A stretch of 64,000 nucleotides of DNA from Paraburkholderia diazotrophica (GCF_900108945.1 NZ_FNYE01000012.1:1-64000), one strand, 5' to 3'; positions 40,995-50,288 are shown, numbered from the stretch's first letter. Notes: a model not told the origin generated them from the letters alone. Numbers and translations: made by a program.

Positions 40995-43223
40995 TATGCG
41001 TCGCCTTCACTTTCCGATCCGCCGATCGTGCTTTCCGTCGCCGATTCCCTGTCTTCATCACCGTCAGCCGCGACGGGTTCGCCTGAGCCCACGGCCGCCG
41101 CCGACTGGCTCGCGAAGCTCAACGACGCCCAGCGCGAAGCCGTCGAATACGGCACGGAAGACGTTTCACATCCAGCGGGCGCGTTGCTCGTCATCGCGGG
41201 CGCGGGGTCGGGCAAGACCAATACGCTCGCGCATCGCGTCGCCAACCTCGTCGTCAAGGGGGCTGATCCGCGTCGCATTCTGCTGCTCACGTTTTCGCGC
41301 CGCGCCGCGCTCGAAATGACCCGGCGCGTGATCCGCATCGCCGGCGCGGCGCTCGGCTCGCGCGCAGCACTGGCGCAGGGGCTGACATGGTCGGGCACGT
41401 TCCATAGCGTCGGCGCACGGCTGTTGCGCGAGTACGCGGATCTCATCGGCCTGTCGCCAACCTTCACGATCAACGACCGTGAAGACTCCGCCGATCTGAT
41501 GAATCTCGTGCGCCACGAGCTCGGCTTGTCGGCGAAGGAAAGGCGCTTTCCATCGAAGTCGGCGTGCTTCGCGATCTATTCGCGCGTCGTCAATACGGGC
41601 GCTTCACTGGCCGATGTGCTCAACGGCGCGTTCCCGTGGTGCCGCGAGTGGGAAGCCGATCTGCGCGCGCTTTTCGCCGCCTACGTGGACGCGAAGCAGA
41701 AGCAGAGCGTGCTTGACTACGACGATCTGCTGCTCTACTGGTCGCACATGGCGGCGGAGCCCGCGATCGCCGCCGATCTGTCCGGCCGCTTCGATCACGT
41801 GCTCGTCGACGAGTATCAGGACACCAACCGGCTGCAGGCGTCGATCTTGCTCGCGCTGAAGCCCGATGGGCGAGGGCTGACCGTAGTCGGCGACGATGCG
41901 CAATCGATCTATTCGTTTCGCGGCGCGACCGTGCGCAATATCCTCGATTTCCCGGCGCACTTCGATCCTCCCGCGAAGCAGGTCACGCTGGAACGCAACT
42001 ACCGTTCGACGCAGCCGATCCTCGAAGCGTCGAATGCGGTGATCGGCTTCGCCAGCGAGCGTTACACGAAGAATCTCTGGACCGACAAGGCGTCGGCGCA
42101 GCGCCCGCATCTCGTCACCGTCGCCGACGACGCCGACCAGGCGCGCTACATCGTCGAGCAGGTGCTGGCCGCGCGCGAGGCGGGCATGAAGCTGAAGGCG
42201 CAGGCCGTGCTGTTCCGCGCCGCGCATCACAGCGCTACGCTCGAAATCGAGCTGACGCGGCGCAATATCCCGTTCGTGAAGTTCGGCGGCCTGAAGTTTC
42301 TAGATTCCGTCCACGTGAAGGACGTGCTGGCCGTGCTGCGCTGGGCTGAGAATCCGCGCGACCGCGTCGCTGGTTTTCGCGTCGTTCAGTTGCTGCCCGG
42401 CGTCGGGCCCGCGACGGCCGCGCGCGTGCTCGACGACATCGCCTCGCGCGCCGGCACGAGCGGCTCGGCCGGCGGCACGATGGATGCCGCGCACGGTGTG
42501 TCGCATTGCACGGCCAACGCGCTCGCCGCCTTCGCGCCGCCGGCACGCGCGCTCGAAGACTGGCATCCGTTCGTCGCGCTGATGTCGTCGGTGTGCGCGC
42601 GGCAGACGCCGTGGCCCGCCGAGTTCGAGATGGTGCGCCGCTGGTACGAGCCGCATCTCGAACGCAATCACGAGGACGCGTCGATCCGCCAGGCCGATCT
42701 CGTGCAGATGGAGAGCATCGCGGGCACGTATGCGTCGCGCGAGCGCTTCCTGACGGAGCTGACGCTCGATCCGCCCGACGCCACCAGCGACGAGTCCGGC
42801 GTTCCGTTGATCGACGAGGATTATCTGATCCTGTCCACCATCCATTCGGCGAAAGGGCAGGAGTGGCGCAACGTGTTCGTGCTCAATGGCGTCGACGGCT
42901 GCATTCCGTCCGATCTCGGCACGGGCAGCGAAGAGGAAATCGACGAGGAGCGGCGTCTGCTGTACGTCGCGATGACGCGGGCCAAGGAAGACCTGCACAT
43001 CGTGATGCCGCAGCGGTTCTACATTCACAACCAGACGCATCTCGGCGACCGTCACGTGTGGGCGTCGCGCACGCGATTCATTGCGCCGCATCTGCTGCCG
43101 CTGTTCGACTCACATGCGTGGCCGCCCGCGCCCGTCGCGGCGGCGCCGACGTCCGCGGGGCTCGCGGCCGCCGCGCAGGCCAAAATAGAAATCGCGGCGA
43201 AGCTCAGAAAGATGTGGGACTGA
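40983..43223 (+). CDS. UvrD/Rep-family ATP-dependent DNA helicase (746 aa)
   Basis: Superfamily 1A helicase. The Q-motif region LNDAQREAVEYG precedes Walker A AGAGSGKTNT. Motif II is VDEYQDTN, motif III GDDAQSIYSFRGA, motif IV LERNYRST and motif VI LLYVAMTRAKEDLHIV. All core motifs are intact. Length is like Rep/UvrD, but motif V is followed by a shorter C-terminus ending AAKLRKMWD. The ATG at 40983 is the last plausible start before the domain; an open frame 36 codons upstream runs through the preceding terminator. A LexA-like box overlaps this start. It may act in repair or replication restart. Confidence 0.9.
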   Translation: MDIQYASPSLSDPPIVLSVADSLSSSPSAATGSPEPTAAADWLAKLNDAQREAVEYGTEDVSHPAGALLVIAGAGSGKTNTLAHRVANLVVKGADPRRILLLTFSRRAALEMTRRVIRIAGAALGSRAALAQGLTWSGTFHSVGARLLREYADLIGLSPTFTINDREDSADLMNLVRHELGLSAKERRFPSKSACFAIYSRVVNTGASLADVLNGAFPWCREWEADLRALFAAYVDAKQKQSVLDYDDLLLYWSHMAAEPAIAADLSGRFDHVLVDEYQDTNRLQASILLALKPDGRGLTVVGDDAQSIYSFRGATVRNILDFPAHFDPPAKQVTLERNYRSTQPILEASNAVIGFASERYTKNLWTDKASAQRPHLVTVADDADQARYIVEQVLAAREAGMKLKAQAVLFRAAHHSATLEIELTRRNIPFVKFGGLKFLDSVHVKDVLAVLRWAENPRDRVAGFRVVQLLPGVGPATAARVLDDIASRAGTSGSAGGTMDAAHGVSHCTANALAAFAPPARALEDWHPFVALMSSVCARQTPWPAEFEMVRRWYEPHLERNHEDASIRQADLVQMESIAGTYASRERFLTELTLDPPDATSDESGVPLIDEDYLILSTIHSAKGQEWRNVFVLNGVDGCIPSDLGTGSEEEIDEERRLLYVAMTRAKEDLHIVMPQRFYIHNQTHLGDRHVWASRTRFIAPHLLPLFDSHAWPPAPVAAAPTSAGLAAAAQAKIEIAAKLRKMWD

Positions 43224-43286
43224 GCTTGCCGCGAGGCGAGTGAAGCGTCGATGGCGCGTGCGGCGTTGCCGCCGCGCGTGCAACGC

Positions 43287-44051
43287 CTAGCGTGACTGCC
43301 TCTGTTGTTGCTGCGGCCTCGGCGGCGGCATGAAGAAGTTGCGCAGCCACGCCGCGAGCCGCGTGAATACGTCGTACGGTTCTTCGACGAAAATCTCCGG
43401 CTTCAGGAGCCGCAGATACTCCATGATCTGCTGCGCTTCCTGCTTCTGGAACGAGCCGTGCGAAATGCCCAGGCGCAACAGGCCGCGCAGTTCGCCGAGC
43501 TTTTCGCGCGCCGCGCTGCCGACACTCGTCTCGCATGCAACCTTCGCCTCGTAGACCCGCTGGCGCAGCGATTCGGCGAGACGCCACGCGGGCGTCTGCA
43601 TCACTTCTTCGAGCGCCTGGATATCCTGCGCCGCCGACTTGATCTGCGCGGCAAGCGGATCGACCAGCGAAGGCGCGCCTTCCGCTTCCTTGACGATCGC
43701 GGCCGCCCATTCGCGGCTCTGTTTCGCCAGTTCTTCAGGCGTCCACTCGGAGCGCGCCGCAAAGCCGAAGCCGAACTCGTTCGCCTGCTTCATCAGGATC
43801 GCCACGACGTCCGGAAACTCCTTGTCCAGCGTGCGCTTCGCCCATGCGTACTGACCGCCCTGCAGCATCCGCTGCACGGCGTGCTCGGTCAGCGGCACCA
43901 TGTTGTCGAGGAGCTTGGCGCGCAGAAAATCCTCGAACGACGGCGTCGCGAACTGCGGGTCCAGCTTGAGCGAGACCCGCACGAACGCCTCGAAATCCTT
44001 TCGCAAGGATGCGAGCGTTTCGTCCTTGATGTGAAGGGTAATCTGACCCAT
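43287..44051 (-). CDS. Conserved hypothetical protein, cytoplasmic (254 aa)
   Basis: Not recognised. A soluble, helix-rich protein: MGQITLHIKDETLASLRKDF at the N-terminus, ISHGSFQKQEAQQIMEYLRL in the C-terminal third, then a proline/glutamine-rich tail (FFMPPPRPQQQQRQSR). There is no signal peptide or catalytic motif. The frame is clear and codon use matches the neighbours. It converges with the helicase gene, 63 bases apart, and is separate from azlD by about 230 bases. Confidence 0.65.
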   Translation of the reverse strand: MGQITLHIKDETLASLRKDFEAFVRVSLKLDPQFATPSFEDFLRAKLLDNMVPLTEHAVQRMLQGGQYAWAKRTLDKEFPDVVAILMKQANEFGFGFAARSEWTPEELAKQSREWAAAIVKEAEGAPSLVDPLAAQIKSAAQDIQALEEVMQTPAWRLAESLRQRVYEAKVACETSVGSAAREKLGELRGLLRLGISHGSFQKQEAQQIMEYLRLLKPEIFVEEPYDVFTRLAAWLRNFFMPPPRPQQQQRQSR

Positions 44052-44279
44052 GTCTTATCCCGTTTCGTCGACCGCGCAGAAGCCGTCGAGGCGTTCGCCC
44101 CTGTGCCGCCGTCCCCGTTTCGTTGGCGGCACCGATGTCCGGCGCGGTTCAGTCCGGCGTGCCGGCCGTGCGTCGGCAGACGCAGCCTGGTTCGCGGGCC
44201 ACGAGTGTTTATCGGCGGATTGAAAGGGAACTTGAGGGCGCGCGCCGTCCGGGCGAGCGGCGCGCATACGGCGGCGAAG

Positions 44280-44603
44280 TCACTTCAGGACGACGCCTTG
44301 CCACAGGAAGAAGACGGCTAGGCCGACGGCAATGGTCAGCAGCGGCCGGCGCGTGAGCGCGCTGACCGCGACGGCGGCGAGCGCGCCGACGAGCTGCGGG
44401 TTGCGCCAGGTCAATTCGGCTTGTGCGCCGTGCGGCGAGACGGCCATCGGCACGATGATCGCCGTCAGCACGGTCACGGGCACGAAGCCGAGCGCGGTGC
44501 GCACGAGCGGCGGAAATACGATGCGGTCGCCGAGCACGAACACGGCGGCGCGAATCAGCCACGTGATGACGGCCATGCCGACAATCAACAGAACGTAATT
44601 CAT
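44280..44603 (-). CDS. azlD: AzlD-type branched-chain amino acid exporter subunit (107 aa)
   Basis: The small subunit of the AzlCD (BrnFE-like) exporter. Three to four transmembrane segments (MNYVLLIVGMAVITWLIRAA, LGFVPVTVLTAIIVPMAV, LLTIAVGLAVFFLWQGVVL). Its start overlaps the azlC stop by four bases, so the subunits are co-translated. Likely exports branched-chain amino acids or analogues. Confidence 0.9.
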   Translation of the reverse strand: MNYVLLIVGMAVITWLIRAAVFVLGDRIVFPPLVRTALGFVPVTVLTAIIVPMAVSPHGAQAELTWRNPQLVGALAAVAVSALTRRPLLTIAVGLAVFFLWQGVVLK

Positions 44604-45340
44604 TGCGAAGCCTCCGCGGCGCGGGTGCGCTGAATCGCGGGCAACGACAGCAGCACGCCGACCGCGACGCCCGCGAATACGGCGCCCAGCAGGCCGAGCT
44701 TGTACGGCCAGCCCTGCCAGAAGAACGCAAGCGCGCCGGCCGTGGCGGCCGCAGCCAGATAACGCACGGCGACGAGCTGCGGCACGACGATCGCGATGAA
44801 TGTCGCGACCATCGCAAAGTCGAGCCCGAGCGACTGCAGGCCGGGAAACGCCGCGCCGAACAGCAGGCCGACGAGCGTCCAGCCCTGCCAGTTGGCGTAC
44901 ATCGACAGGCCCGAGCCCAGAAAGTAGTACGGCCCGACCGAGCCGGGCGGATGCAGCCGGTAATGCGCCCACGCGACGGCGAACACTTCGTCGGTGAGCA
45001 GGCCGCCGAGCGCCCAGCGCCAGCGCGACGGCAGATGCGACACATACGGCGCGAGCGTCGCGCTGTAGAGGACGTGGCGGGCGTTCACGACGAGCGTCGT
45101 CGCCCAGACGACGGCGTAGCTCGCATGGCCCGCAATCAGACCGAGCGCGATGAACTGCGCCGAGCCGGCGAATACGATCAGCGACATGAACTGGCCGTGC
45201 CACAGATGCAGCGGGCCAGATGCGACGAGCGTCCCGAAGATGACGCCGAACGGCGCCGAGCCGATGACCATCGGGAGCGTGTCGCGCGCGCCCGCCATCA
45301 GTTCCTTGAGCCGGTGAGTGGATTGTGCAGGGTGAGTCAA
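44600..45340 (-). CDS. azlC: AzlC-type branched-chain amino acid exporter (246 aa)
   Basis: The large subunit of the AzlCD exporter. GARDTLPMVIGSAPFGVIFG and LIVFAGSAQFIALGLIAG in the N-terminal half and VNARHVLYSATLAPYVSHLP are diagnostic. A TTG at 45340 preceded by AGGAG seven bases upstream is preferred over an ATG nine codons earlier that lacks a ribosome binding site. An AraC-type regulator lies upstream on the same strand, and a hexanucleotide array sits between the two. Confidence 0.9.
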   Translation of the reverse strand: MTHPAQSTHRLKELMAGARDTLPMVIGSAPFGVIFGTLVASGPLHLWHGQFMSLIVFAGSAQFIALGLIAGHASYAVVWATTLVVNARHVLYSATLAPYVSHLPSRWRWALGGLLTDEVFAVAWAHYRLHPPGSVGPYYFLGSGLSMYANWQGWTLVGLLFGAAFPGLQSLGLDFAMVATFIAIVVPQLVAVRYLAAAATAGALAFFWQGWPYKLGLLGAVFAGVAVGVLLSLPAIQRTRAAEASQ

Positions 45341-45400
45341 TCTTTTCTCCTCGATACGGCCGAGCATAGCCGGGCGAGGGGCGGGCCGGCTTGTACGTTC

Positions 45401-45466
45401 TTGCGATTGGGTTTGAGTTTGAGTTTGCGCTTGAGCTTGGGCTTGCGCTTGGGCTTGCGGTTGCGG
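45401..45466. repeat. Hexanucleotide array TTGNGN x 11 upstream of azlC
   Basis: Eleven consecutive 6-base units, all fitting TTGNGN (such as TTGAGT, TTGCGC, TTGGGC), lie 61-126 bases upstream of the azlC start in a non-coding stretch. The array ends abruptly on both sides. Its position would allow copy-number changes to alter promoter or operator spacing. Confidence 0.75.
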
Positions 45467-45598
45467 CGCGCGTTTCGCCGGGCTCGCGGATGGCCGGCGG
45501 ACGCGTGGATGGGTCGATGTGTGGGATGGGTGGATGTGACGCGGAATTCCAACGGTGCGTCTCAGCTTGTGCGCGTTCGCGTCGCGCGCGCGTCCGTC

Positions 45599-46426
45599 TC
45601 AGGACGACTGCCAGCGACCCGGCGGCACGCCGAACATGCGACGAAAATGGCGCGTGAAGTGGCTTTGATCGGTGAAGCCGCTCGCCGCCGCGACGTCGGC
45701 CACCGACGCGCCCGCGCGCAATGGCGCCAGCGAGCGCTGCAAGCGGATCTGGTTGCGCCACGCGTGCGGCGGCAGCCCCGTCGCGCGCGTGAAGAGGCGC
45801 GCCGCGTGAAACGGCGACAACCCGACGGCATCCGCCAGTTCGGCGAGCTTGAGCGGCGCGGCAAGGTCGCCCGTGAGCTGTTCCTTCATCGTAGCCACGC
45901 GGGTATCGGCGGCGGCGTTCTGCGGTGTGTCGGCGCGGGTGCGGCCGTAGCGGACGAGCAGTGTCGACAGCGCGTCGAGCATCGCCGTTTCGGCTGCGAG
46001 GGGATCGTCGTTCGATTCGAGCAACCGGTGCGCGCGCGCGAGCCGAACGGCGAGGTCCGGATCGCGGATCACGTCGGCGTCGAACCACGGCAGCGGCTGC
46101 GCGTGGCCCGCGATGTCCTCGGCGAGCGCATGGATGAATTCGACGGGCGCGTACAACACGCGGTAGCGCCAGCCTTCGTCGATTGCCCGGGAGCCGGTGT
46201 GCACTTCGCCCGGGTTGATCACGGGCACGCTGCCCGCCTCGGCGACGTAATGCGAGCCTTGATACCGATAGGTCTCCGCGCCCGCTTCGATCACGGGAAT
46301 CGTGTACGCGTCGTGCCAGTGCGGCGTGAACTCGTGATCGTGATATTCGGCCGTGAGCAGGTCCGCGCCGGGCAATAGCGGCGTGCGCCAGTAGCGGGCG
46401 TTATCGCGGAAGCGGGTCGAAGTCAT
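45599..46426 (-). CDS. AraC-family transcriptional regulator beside azlCD (275 aa)
   Basis: An N-terminal cupin-like sensor domain (FTPHWHDAYTIPVIEAGAET, PVINPGEVHTG) is followed by the double helix-turn-helix (LAELADAVGLSPFHAARLFT, VADVAAASGFTDQSHFTRHF). It belongs to the group often linked to LysE/AzlC-type exporters. It lies upstream of azlC on the same strand with a 258-base spacer, so it probably controls the exporter. Confidence 0.9.
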   Translation of the reverse strand: MTSTRFRDNARYWRTPLLPGADLLTAEYHDHEFTPHWHDAYTIPVIEAGAETYRYQGSHYVAEAGSVPVINPGEVHTGSRAIDEGWRYRVLYAPVEFIHALAEDIAGHAQPLPWFDADVIRDPDLAVRLARAHRLLESNDDPLAAETAMLDALSTLLVRYGRTRADTPQNAAADTRVATMKEQLTGDLAAPLKLAELADAVGLSPFHAARLFTRATGLPPHAWRNQIRLQRSLAPLRAGASVADVAAASGFTDQSHFTRHFRRMFGVPPGRWQSS

Positions 46427-46485
46427 GATCGATGTCCGGGTGGACCTGCCAGTTTACCGCGCATCGCGTGTTGCGGGCCCCCGCG

Positions 46486-46992
46486 TCAACGGACGGGAAT
46501 CGTCGTGCCGGCGGGCATCGGCACGGCCGTGACGCTGTTTTTCGCGCTGCCCGTCGTGACGCGGTCGCTGTAGGTCAGATAGACGAGCGTATTGCGCTTC
46601 GTGTCGACGACGCGCACCACGTGCAGCGTCTTGAAGATCAGCGACATTCGTTCCGTGAACACGTCGGCCTGTTGTCGCAGCGGTTCGGGAATCTTGACGG
46701 GACCGACCTGACGGCACGCAATCGACGCCTCGGTCGGATCTTCGGCGATGCCCAGCGTTCCTTTGATGCCGCCCGTTCGCGCCCGCGACACATAGCAGGT
46801 AACGCCCTGCACCGCGGGATCGTCATAGGCTTCGACGACCACGCGGTCCGAACCGGTGATATGAAAGTTCGTGTTGACGCTGGCGACTTCCTCCGCGTGC
46901 GCGAGCCGCGCAGACGCGAATGTGACGGAAGCGGCGGATGTGGCGAAGATGAAGGCGCGCGCGGCCCGTGCGCAGTGCGGAGCAATTTTCAT
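46486..46992 (-). CDS. creA: CreA family protein (168 aa)
   Basis: A signal peptide (ending ARLAHAEE) leads into the CreA family core: VVVEAYDDPAVQGVTCYVSR, GIAEDPTEASIACRQVGP and LHVVRVVDTKRNTLVYLTYS. Two cysteines are conserved. The function is unknown despite its location next to creBC in enterobacteria. It is alone here, with no creBCD. Confidence 0.92.
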   Translation of the reverse strand: MKIAPHCARAARAFIFATSAASVTFASARLAHAEEVASVNTNFHITGSDRVVVEAYDDPAVQGVTCYVSRARTGGIKGTLGIAEDPTEASIACRQVGPVKIPEPLRQQADVFTERMSLIFKTLHVVRVVDTKRNTLVYLTYSDRVTTGSAKNSVTAVPMPAGTTIPVR

Positions 46993-47165
46993 CAGGTGAC
47001 CGGAAGAAATGTGAAGGCAGCCGGGGCGATTGCCCGTGAGTGCGTCATCGTAACCTGGTTGCGTGTGCGGACCGTGGACGCCAGCGTCCGGCGCGACGGA
47101 GATCGGATTCGTCGAATCGTCGAAGGAGAGCGGTGGCTGGGAAAGGACGAGAGAAAAACGATCGC

Positions 47166-47199
47166 AGAAAAAGAAAAGGCCCGCACGGATGCGGGCCTT
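47166..47199 (-). terminator. Terminator after the downstream tRNA-Asn copy
   Basis: Read on the minus strand: a 10-bp stem AAGGCCCGCA and TGCGGGCCTT with loop TCCG, followed by TTTTCTTTTT. It lies 8 bases after the tRNA 3' end. Confidence 0.9.
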
Positions 47200-47206
47200 C
47201 GAATTT

Positions 47207-47282
47207 TGGCTCCCCGACCTGGGCTCGAACCAGGGACCTACGGATTAACAGTCCGGCGCTCTACCGACTGAGCTATCGGGGA
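47207..47282 (-). tRNA. tRNA-Asn (GTT)
   Basis: A 76-base cloverleaf read on the minus strand, starting TCCCCGATAGCTCAGTCGG and ending GGGGAGCCA with the CCA encoded. The anticodon loop CTGTTAA gives anticodon GTT. Identical to the copy at 47346-47421. Confidence 0.97.
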
Positions 47283-47304
47283 ACAGCAATACAACGTGTC
47301 ACTA

Positions 47305-47335
47305 CATAAAAAAGCCCGTCATGGTTAACGGGCCT
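47305..47335 (-). terminator. Terminator between the two tRNA-Asn copies
   Basis: On the minus strand GCCCGT (47333-47328) pairs with ACGGGC (47319-47314), followed by six Ts. It follows the upstream tRNA copy, so each copy has its own terminator. Confidence 0.8.
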
Positions 47336-47345
47336 TTGCAATTCT

Positions 47346-47421
47346 TGGCTCCCCGACCTGGGCTCGAACCAGGGACCTACGGATTAACAGTCCGGCGCTC
47401 TACCGACTGAGCTATCGGGGA
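47346..47421 (-). tRNA. tRNA-Asn (GTT), second identical copy
   Basis: Same 76-base sequence as 47207-47282, with anticodon GTT and encoded CCA. It is the first of the pair in transcription order. The two copies are 63 bases apart. Confidence 0.97.
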
Positions 47422-47538
47422 ACAACAACAGCAGAGAAGCGAAATTGTAGGAGGTGATGCAGAAGCTGTCAATACCCCCAGTTCATCTCAATATGGGTTC
47501 GACTGATCCGGGCGGGAGCGACAGGTCTGCTGCGGCGA

Positions 47539-47862
47539 TCAACGCTCCAGCAGCGAGAGCTTCTCCTTCACGTCCTTGAATTCGTCGGCTTCGGGCAGCG
47601 GCGCCTTGGTCTTCGTGATGCTCGGCCATGCCTTCGCCAACTCGGCGTTCAACGGGGTGAAGTGCTGCTGGTCGCCAGGCACGTCTTCTTCGGCGTAGAT
47701 CGCATTCACCGGGCACTCCGCAACGCACACAGCGCAGTCGATGCACTCGTCGGGGTCAATCGCGAGGAAGTTGGGACCTTCGCGAAAGCAGTCCACCGGG
47801 CACACATCGACGCAGTCGGTATAGCGGCACTTGATGCAGCTTTCGGTCACAACGTGAGTCAT
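47539..47862 (-). CDS. fdxA: Ferredoxin FdxA, 3Fe-4S/4Fe-4S type (107 aa)
   Basis: A seven-iron ferredoxin. The first cluster region CIKCRYTDCVDVCPVDCF and the second CIDCAVCVAECPVNAIY carry the expected cysteines. The C-terminal extension PLNAELAKAWPSITKTKAPL is typical of the FdxA group. It is a low-potential electron carrier. It is divergent from pncB, with a 350-base spacer. Confidence 0.95.
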   Translation of the reverse strand: MTHVVTESCIKCRYTDCVDVCPVDCFREGPNFLAIDPDECIDCAVCVAECPVNAIYAEEDVPGDQQHFTPLNAELAKAWPSITKTKAPLPEADEFKDVKEKLSLLER

Positions 47863-48212
47863 TCAGGCAACTCCTGCAAACGATATCTTTTGGTAGTGGG
47901 GAGATGGCAAGACGCCAAAAGCGTTATTGTAACGTAACGTCAAGTAGTGCATACGCGATCGCTGTCAGGGCTTTTATATCGTTTGGTGATTAGTTTATGG
48001 CCGGGCGGATTCGCGCCGAACGCGCCTTGCCGCCGCCCGCCGGCCATGGCGCAGTGGGGCAACGGCCGGCGCGCATTCGGGTAACATGCGACAGCGTCTT
48101 CGCGAGCGCACCCGTTTTGCGCGGGGCTCGCAGCGCATGCGGCGTACAAAAAGGGCGAGGGCGCACGAGGCCTGACGTCTTCCGTTTTTATGCAGTCCCG
48201 GTTTGCAAGATC
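47863..48212. other. Divergent spacer between fdxA and pncB
   Basis: About 350 bases. An AT-rich stretch with the imperfect palindrome CGTTATTGTAACGTAACG (47922-47939) lies upstream of fdxA and may include its promoter. The pncB side holds nothing I can name. Confidence 0.4.
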
Positions 48213-49412
48213 ATGATCATTACTTCGCTGCTCGATACCGATCTGTACAAGTTCACGATGATGCAGGTGGTGCTGCATCTCTTCCCGGCGGCCAACGTCG
48301 AATACAAGTTTCGCTGCCGCACGCCGAACGTCGACCTCGTGCCGTACGTCGACGAGATCCGCCGCGAAGTGCGCAAGCTCTGCGGGCTCCGGTTCAATGA
48401 AGGCGAACTCGACTATCTGCGCCAGATGCGCTTCATCAAGAGCGATTTCATCGACTTCCTCGCGCTCTTCCATCTGAACGAGAAGTACATTTCGATCACG
48501 CCTTCGCCGAAAGGCAACGGGGAAATCGATATCTACATCAAGGGGCCGTGGCTGCATACGATCCTCTTCGAAATTCCCGTGCTCGCGATCGTCAACGAAG
48601 TGTATTTCCGCAACACGCAGCAGCAGCCGGATTACAGCGAAGGGCGCGAGCGTCTGCGCGACAAGATTCAGTTGCTCGGCGCGCGCCCCGAGTTCGCCGA
48701 CTGCAAGATCGCCGATTACGGCACGCGTCGCCGCTTCTCCGGGCGCTGGCACGAAGAGGTGATCCTCACGCTCAAGGACGGCCTGCGCGAGCAGTTCGCG
48801 GGCACGAGCAACGTGTTCTACGCGATGAAGCACGGCCTCACGCCGCTCGGCACGATGGCGCACGAATACCTGCAGGCCTGCCAGGCGCTCGGTCCGCGTC
48901 TGCGCGATTCGCAGATCTACGGCTTTGAGATGTGGGCGAAGGAATATCGCGGCGACCTCGGTATCGCGTTGTCGGACGTGTATGGCATGAAGGCATTCCT
49001 CCGTGATTTCGACATGTACTTCTGCAAGCTCTTCGACGGCGCGCGCCACGATTCCGGCGACCCGTTCGACTGGGGCGAGCGTCTTATCGCCCACTACGAA
49101 GCGAACCGTTGCGACCCGCGCACGAAGGTGCTCGTGTTCTCCGACGCGCTCGACATCCCGAAGGTGCTGCAGTTGTACGAACGCTTCCGCGGCCGCTGCA
49201 AGCTCGCGTTCGGCGTCGGCACGAATCTCACCAACGATCTCGGCTACAACCCGCTGCAGATCGTCATCAAGATGGTCAAGTGCAACGGCCAGCCGGTGGC
49301 GAAACTGTCGGACTCGCCGGGCAAGAACATGTGCGAAGACAAGGCTTATATCGCCTATCTGAGCCAGGTGTTCGGCATCGAGCAGCCCGCCGAGGAAGAA
49401 GTCGGCAAATAA
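48213..49412 (+). CDS. pncB: Nicotinate phosphoribosyltransferase (399 aa)
   Basis: NAD salvage: converts nicotinate plus PRPP to nicotinate mononucleotide with ATP hydrolysis. The N-terminus LLDTDLYKFTMMQVVLHLFP, the segment IADYGTRRRFSGRWHEEVIL and ARHDSGDPFDWGERLI are diagnostic. Length is normal. The open frame starts well upstream, but the conserved N-terminus fixes the ATG at 48213. Confidence 0.97.
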   Translation: MIITSLLDTDLYKFTMMQVVLHLFPAANVEYKFRCRTPNVDLVPYVDEIRREVRKLCGLRFNEGELDYLRQMRFIKSDFIDFLALFHLNEKYISITPSPKGNGEIDIYIKGPWLHTILFEIPVLAIVNEVYFRNTQQQPDYSEGRERLRDKIQLLGARPEFADCKIADYGTRRRFSGRWHEEVILTLKDGLREQFAGTSNVFYAMKHGLTPLGTMAHEYLQACQALGPRLRDSQIYGFEMWAKEYRGDLGIALSDVYGMKAFLRDFDMYFCKLFDGARHDSGDPFDWGERLIAHYEANRCDPRTKVLVFSDALDIPKVLQLYERFRGRCKLAFGVGTNLTNDLGYNPLQIVIKMVKCNGQPVAKLSDSPGKNMCEDKAYIAYLSQVFGIEQPAEEEVGK

Positions 49413-49625
49413 CGTGTCGCCACTTTCGGGGTTGTGCCGCCAGGTGCATGCAAGCGCGTGAAGGCTATTGTCGGCGCTTCGCTCGAGCACCGCCATTAGC
49501 CGTTCGGCCAGGTGTTCGCGCACAGGGCGGCCGGTATAATTCACGGGTCAATGTGCGCAGTGCACGCGCAACGAGATTGCGCATTCAACAAGATCGACAC
49601 GATCACCGGCACGAGGATATGGCTC

Positions 49626-50288
49626 ATGGATACATCGACCGCCCGTAGCAACATCCTGGCGCGCATTCGCGCAGCGCAAGGGCGTGAGCCCGAGCCGGCC
49701 GCGTCCGAGCGCGAGGCGGCGCAAGCGTATCTCGCAAGCCATCCGCAAGGGCCGCGTCCGCCGATGCCGGCTGATCTCGTCGCGCATTTCATCGAGCAGG
49801 CCAAGAAGATGGCGACCACTGTCGACACCGTCGAGTCGCTCTCCGACGTGCCCGCTGCCGCGCATCGCTACCTCACCGAACTGAATCTGCCGACCCAGGC
49901 CATTGCATGGCAGACGCTCGAAGCGTTGCCGTGGACGGGTTCCGGCATCGACGTCGAATTCCGCAAGCCGAAGGACGAAGATCGCGTCGGCATGACGGGC
50001 TGTTTCTGCGCGACGGCGGAAACGGGCACGCTGGTGCTGCTGTCGGGTCCGCAGACGTATGCGTCGGCGGGCTTGCTGCCGGAGACGCACATTGCAATCG
50101 TGCCGGCGTCGCGCATCGTCGCCGGTCACGAAGAGGCGTTCAACCTGATCCGCAGCGAACGCGGCGAGCTGCCGCGCGCGGTCAACTTCGTCTCCGGCCC
50201 GTCGCGTACGGGCGATATCGAACAAACTATCGTGCTCGGCGCGCACGGTCCTTATCGCGTGCATGCGATCGTCGTGCGTGGCGCTTGA
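49626..50288 (+). CDS. lutC: LutC/YkgG-type LUD-domain protein (220 aa)
   Basis: A lactate utilization protein C homologue. The C-terminal LUD domain carries VGMTGCFCATAETGTLVLLS, LPETHIAIVPASRIVAGHEE and the ending NFVSGPSRTGDIEQTIVLGA. In B. subtilis, LutC works with the iron-sulfur proteins LutA and LutB in L-lactate oxidation. No lutA or lutB lies in this window, so it is an orphan here. The ATG at 49626 has a GAGGA about 8 bases upstream. The antiporter-like gene follows within 35 bases. Confidence 0.87.
   Translation: MDTSTARSNILARIRAAQGREPEPAASEREAAQAYLASHPQGPRPPMPADLVAHFIEQAKKMATTVDTVESLSDVPAAAHRYLTELNLPTQAIAWQTLEALPWTGSGIDVEFRKPKDEDRVGMTGCFCATAETGTLVLLSGPQTYASAGLLPETHIAIVPASRIVAGHEEAFNLIRSERGELPRAVNFVSGPSRTGDIEQTIVLGAHGPYRVHAIVVRGA

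Noticed and set aside
45401..45466. CRISPR-like periodic sequence
   Set aside because: The 6-base units have no spacers and no cas genes are nearby; it is a microsatellite-type array.
47305..47335. Hairpin between the tRNA genes as a third small RNA or tRNA fragment
   Set aside because: It is a simple stem followed by a T run on the minus strand, which fits a terminator for the upstream tRNA copy.
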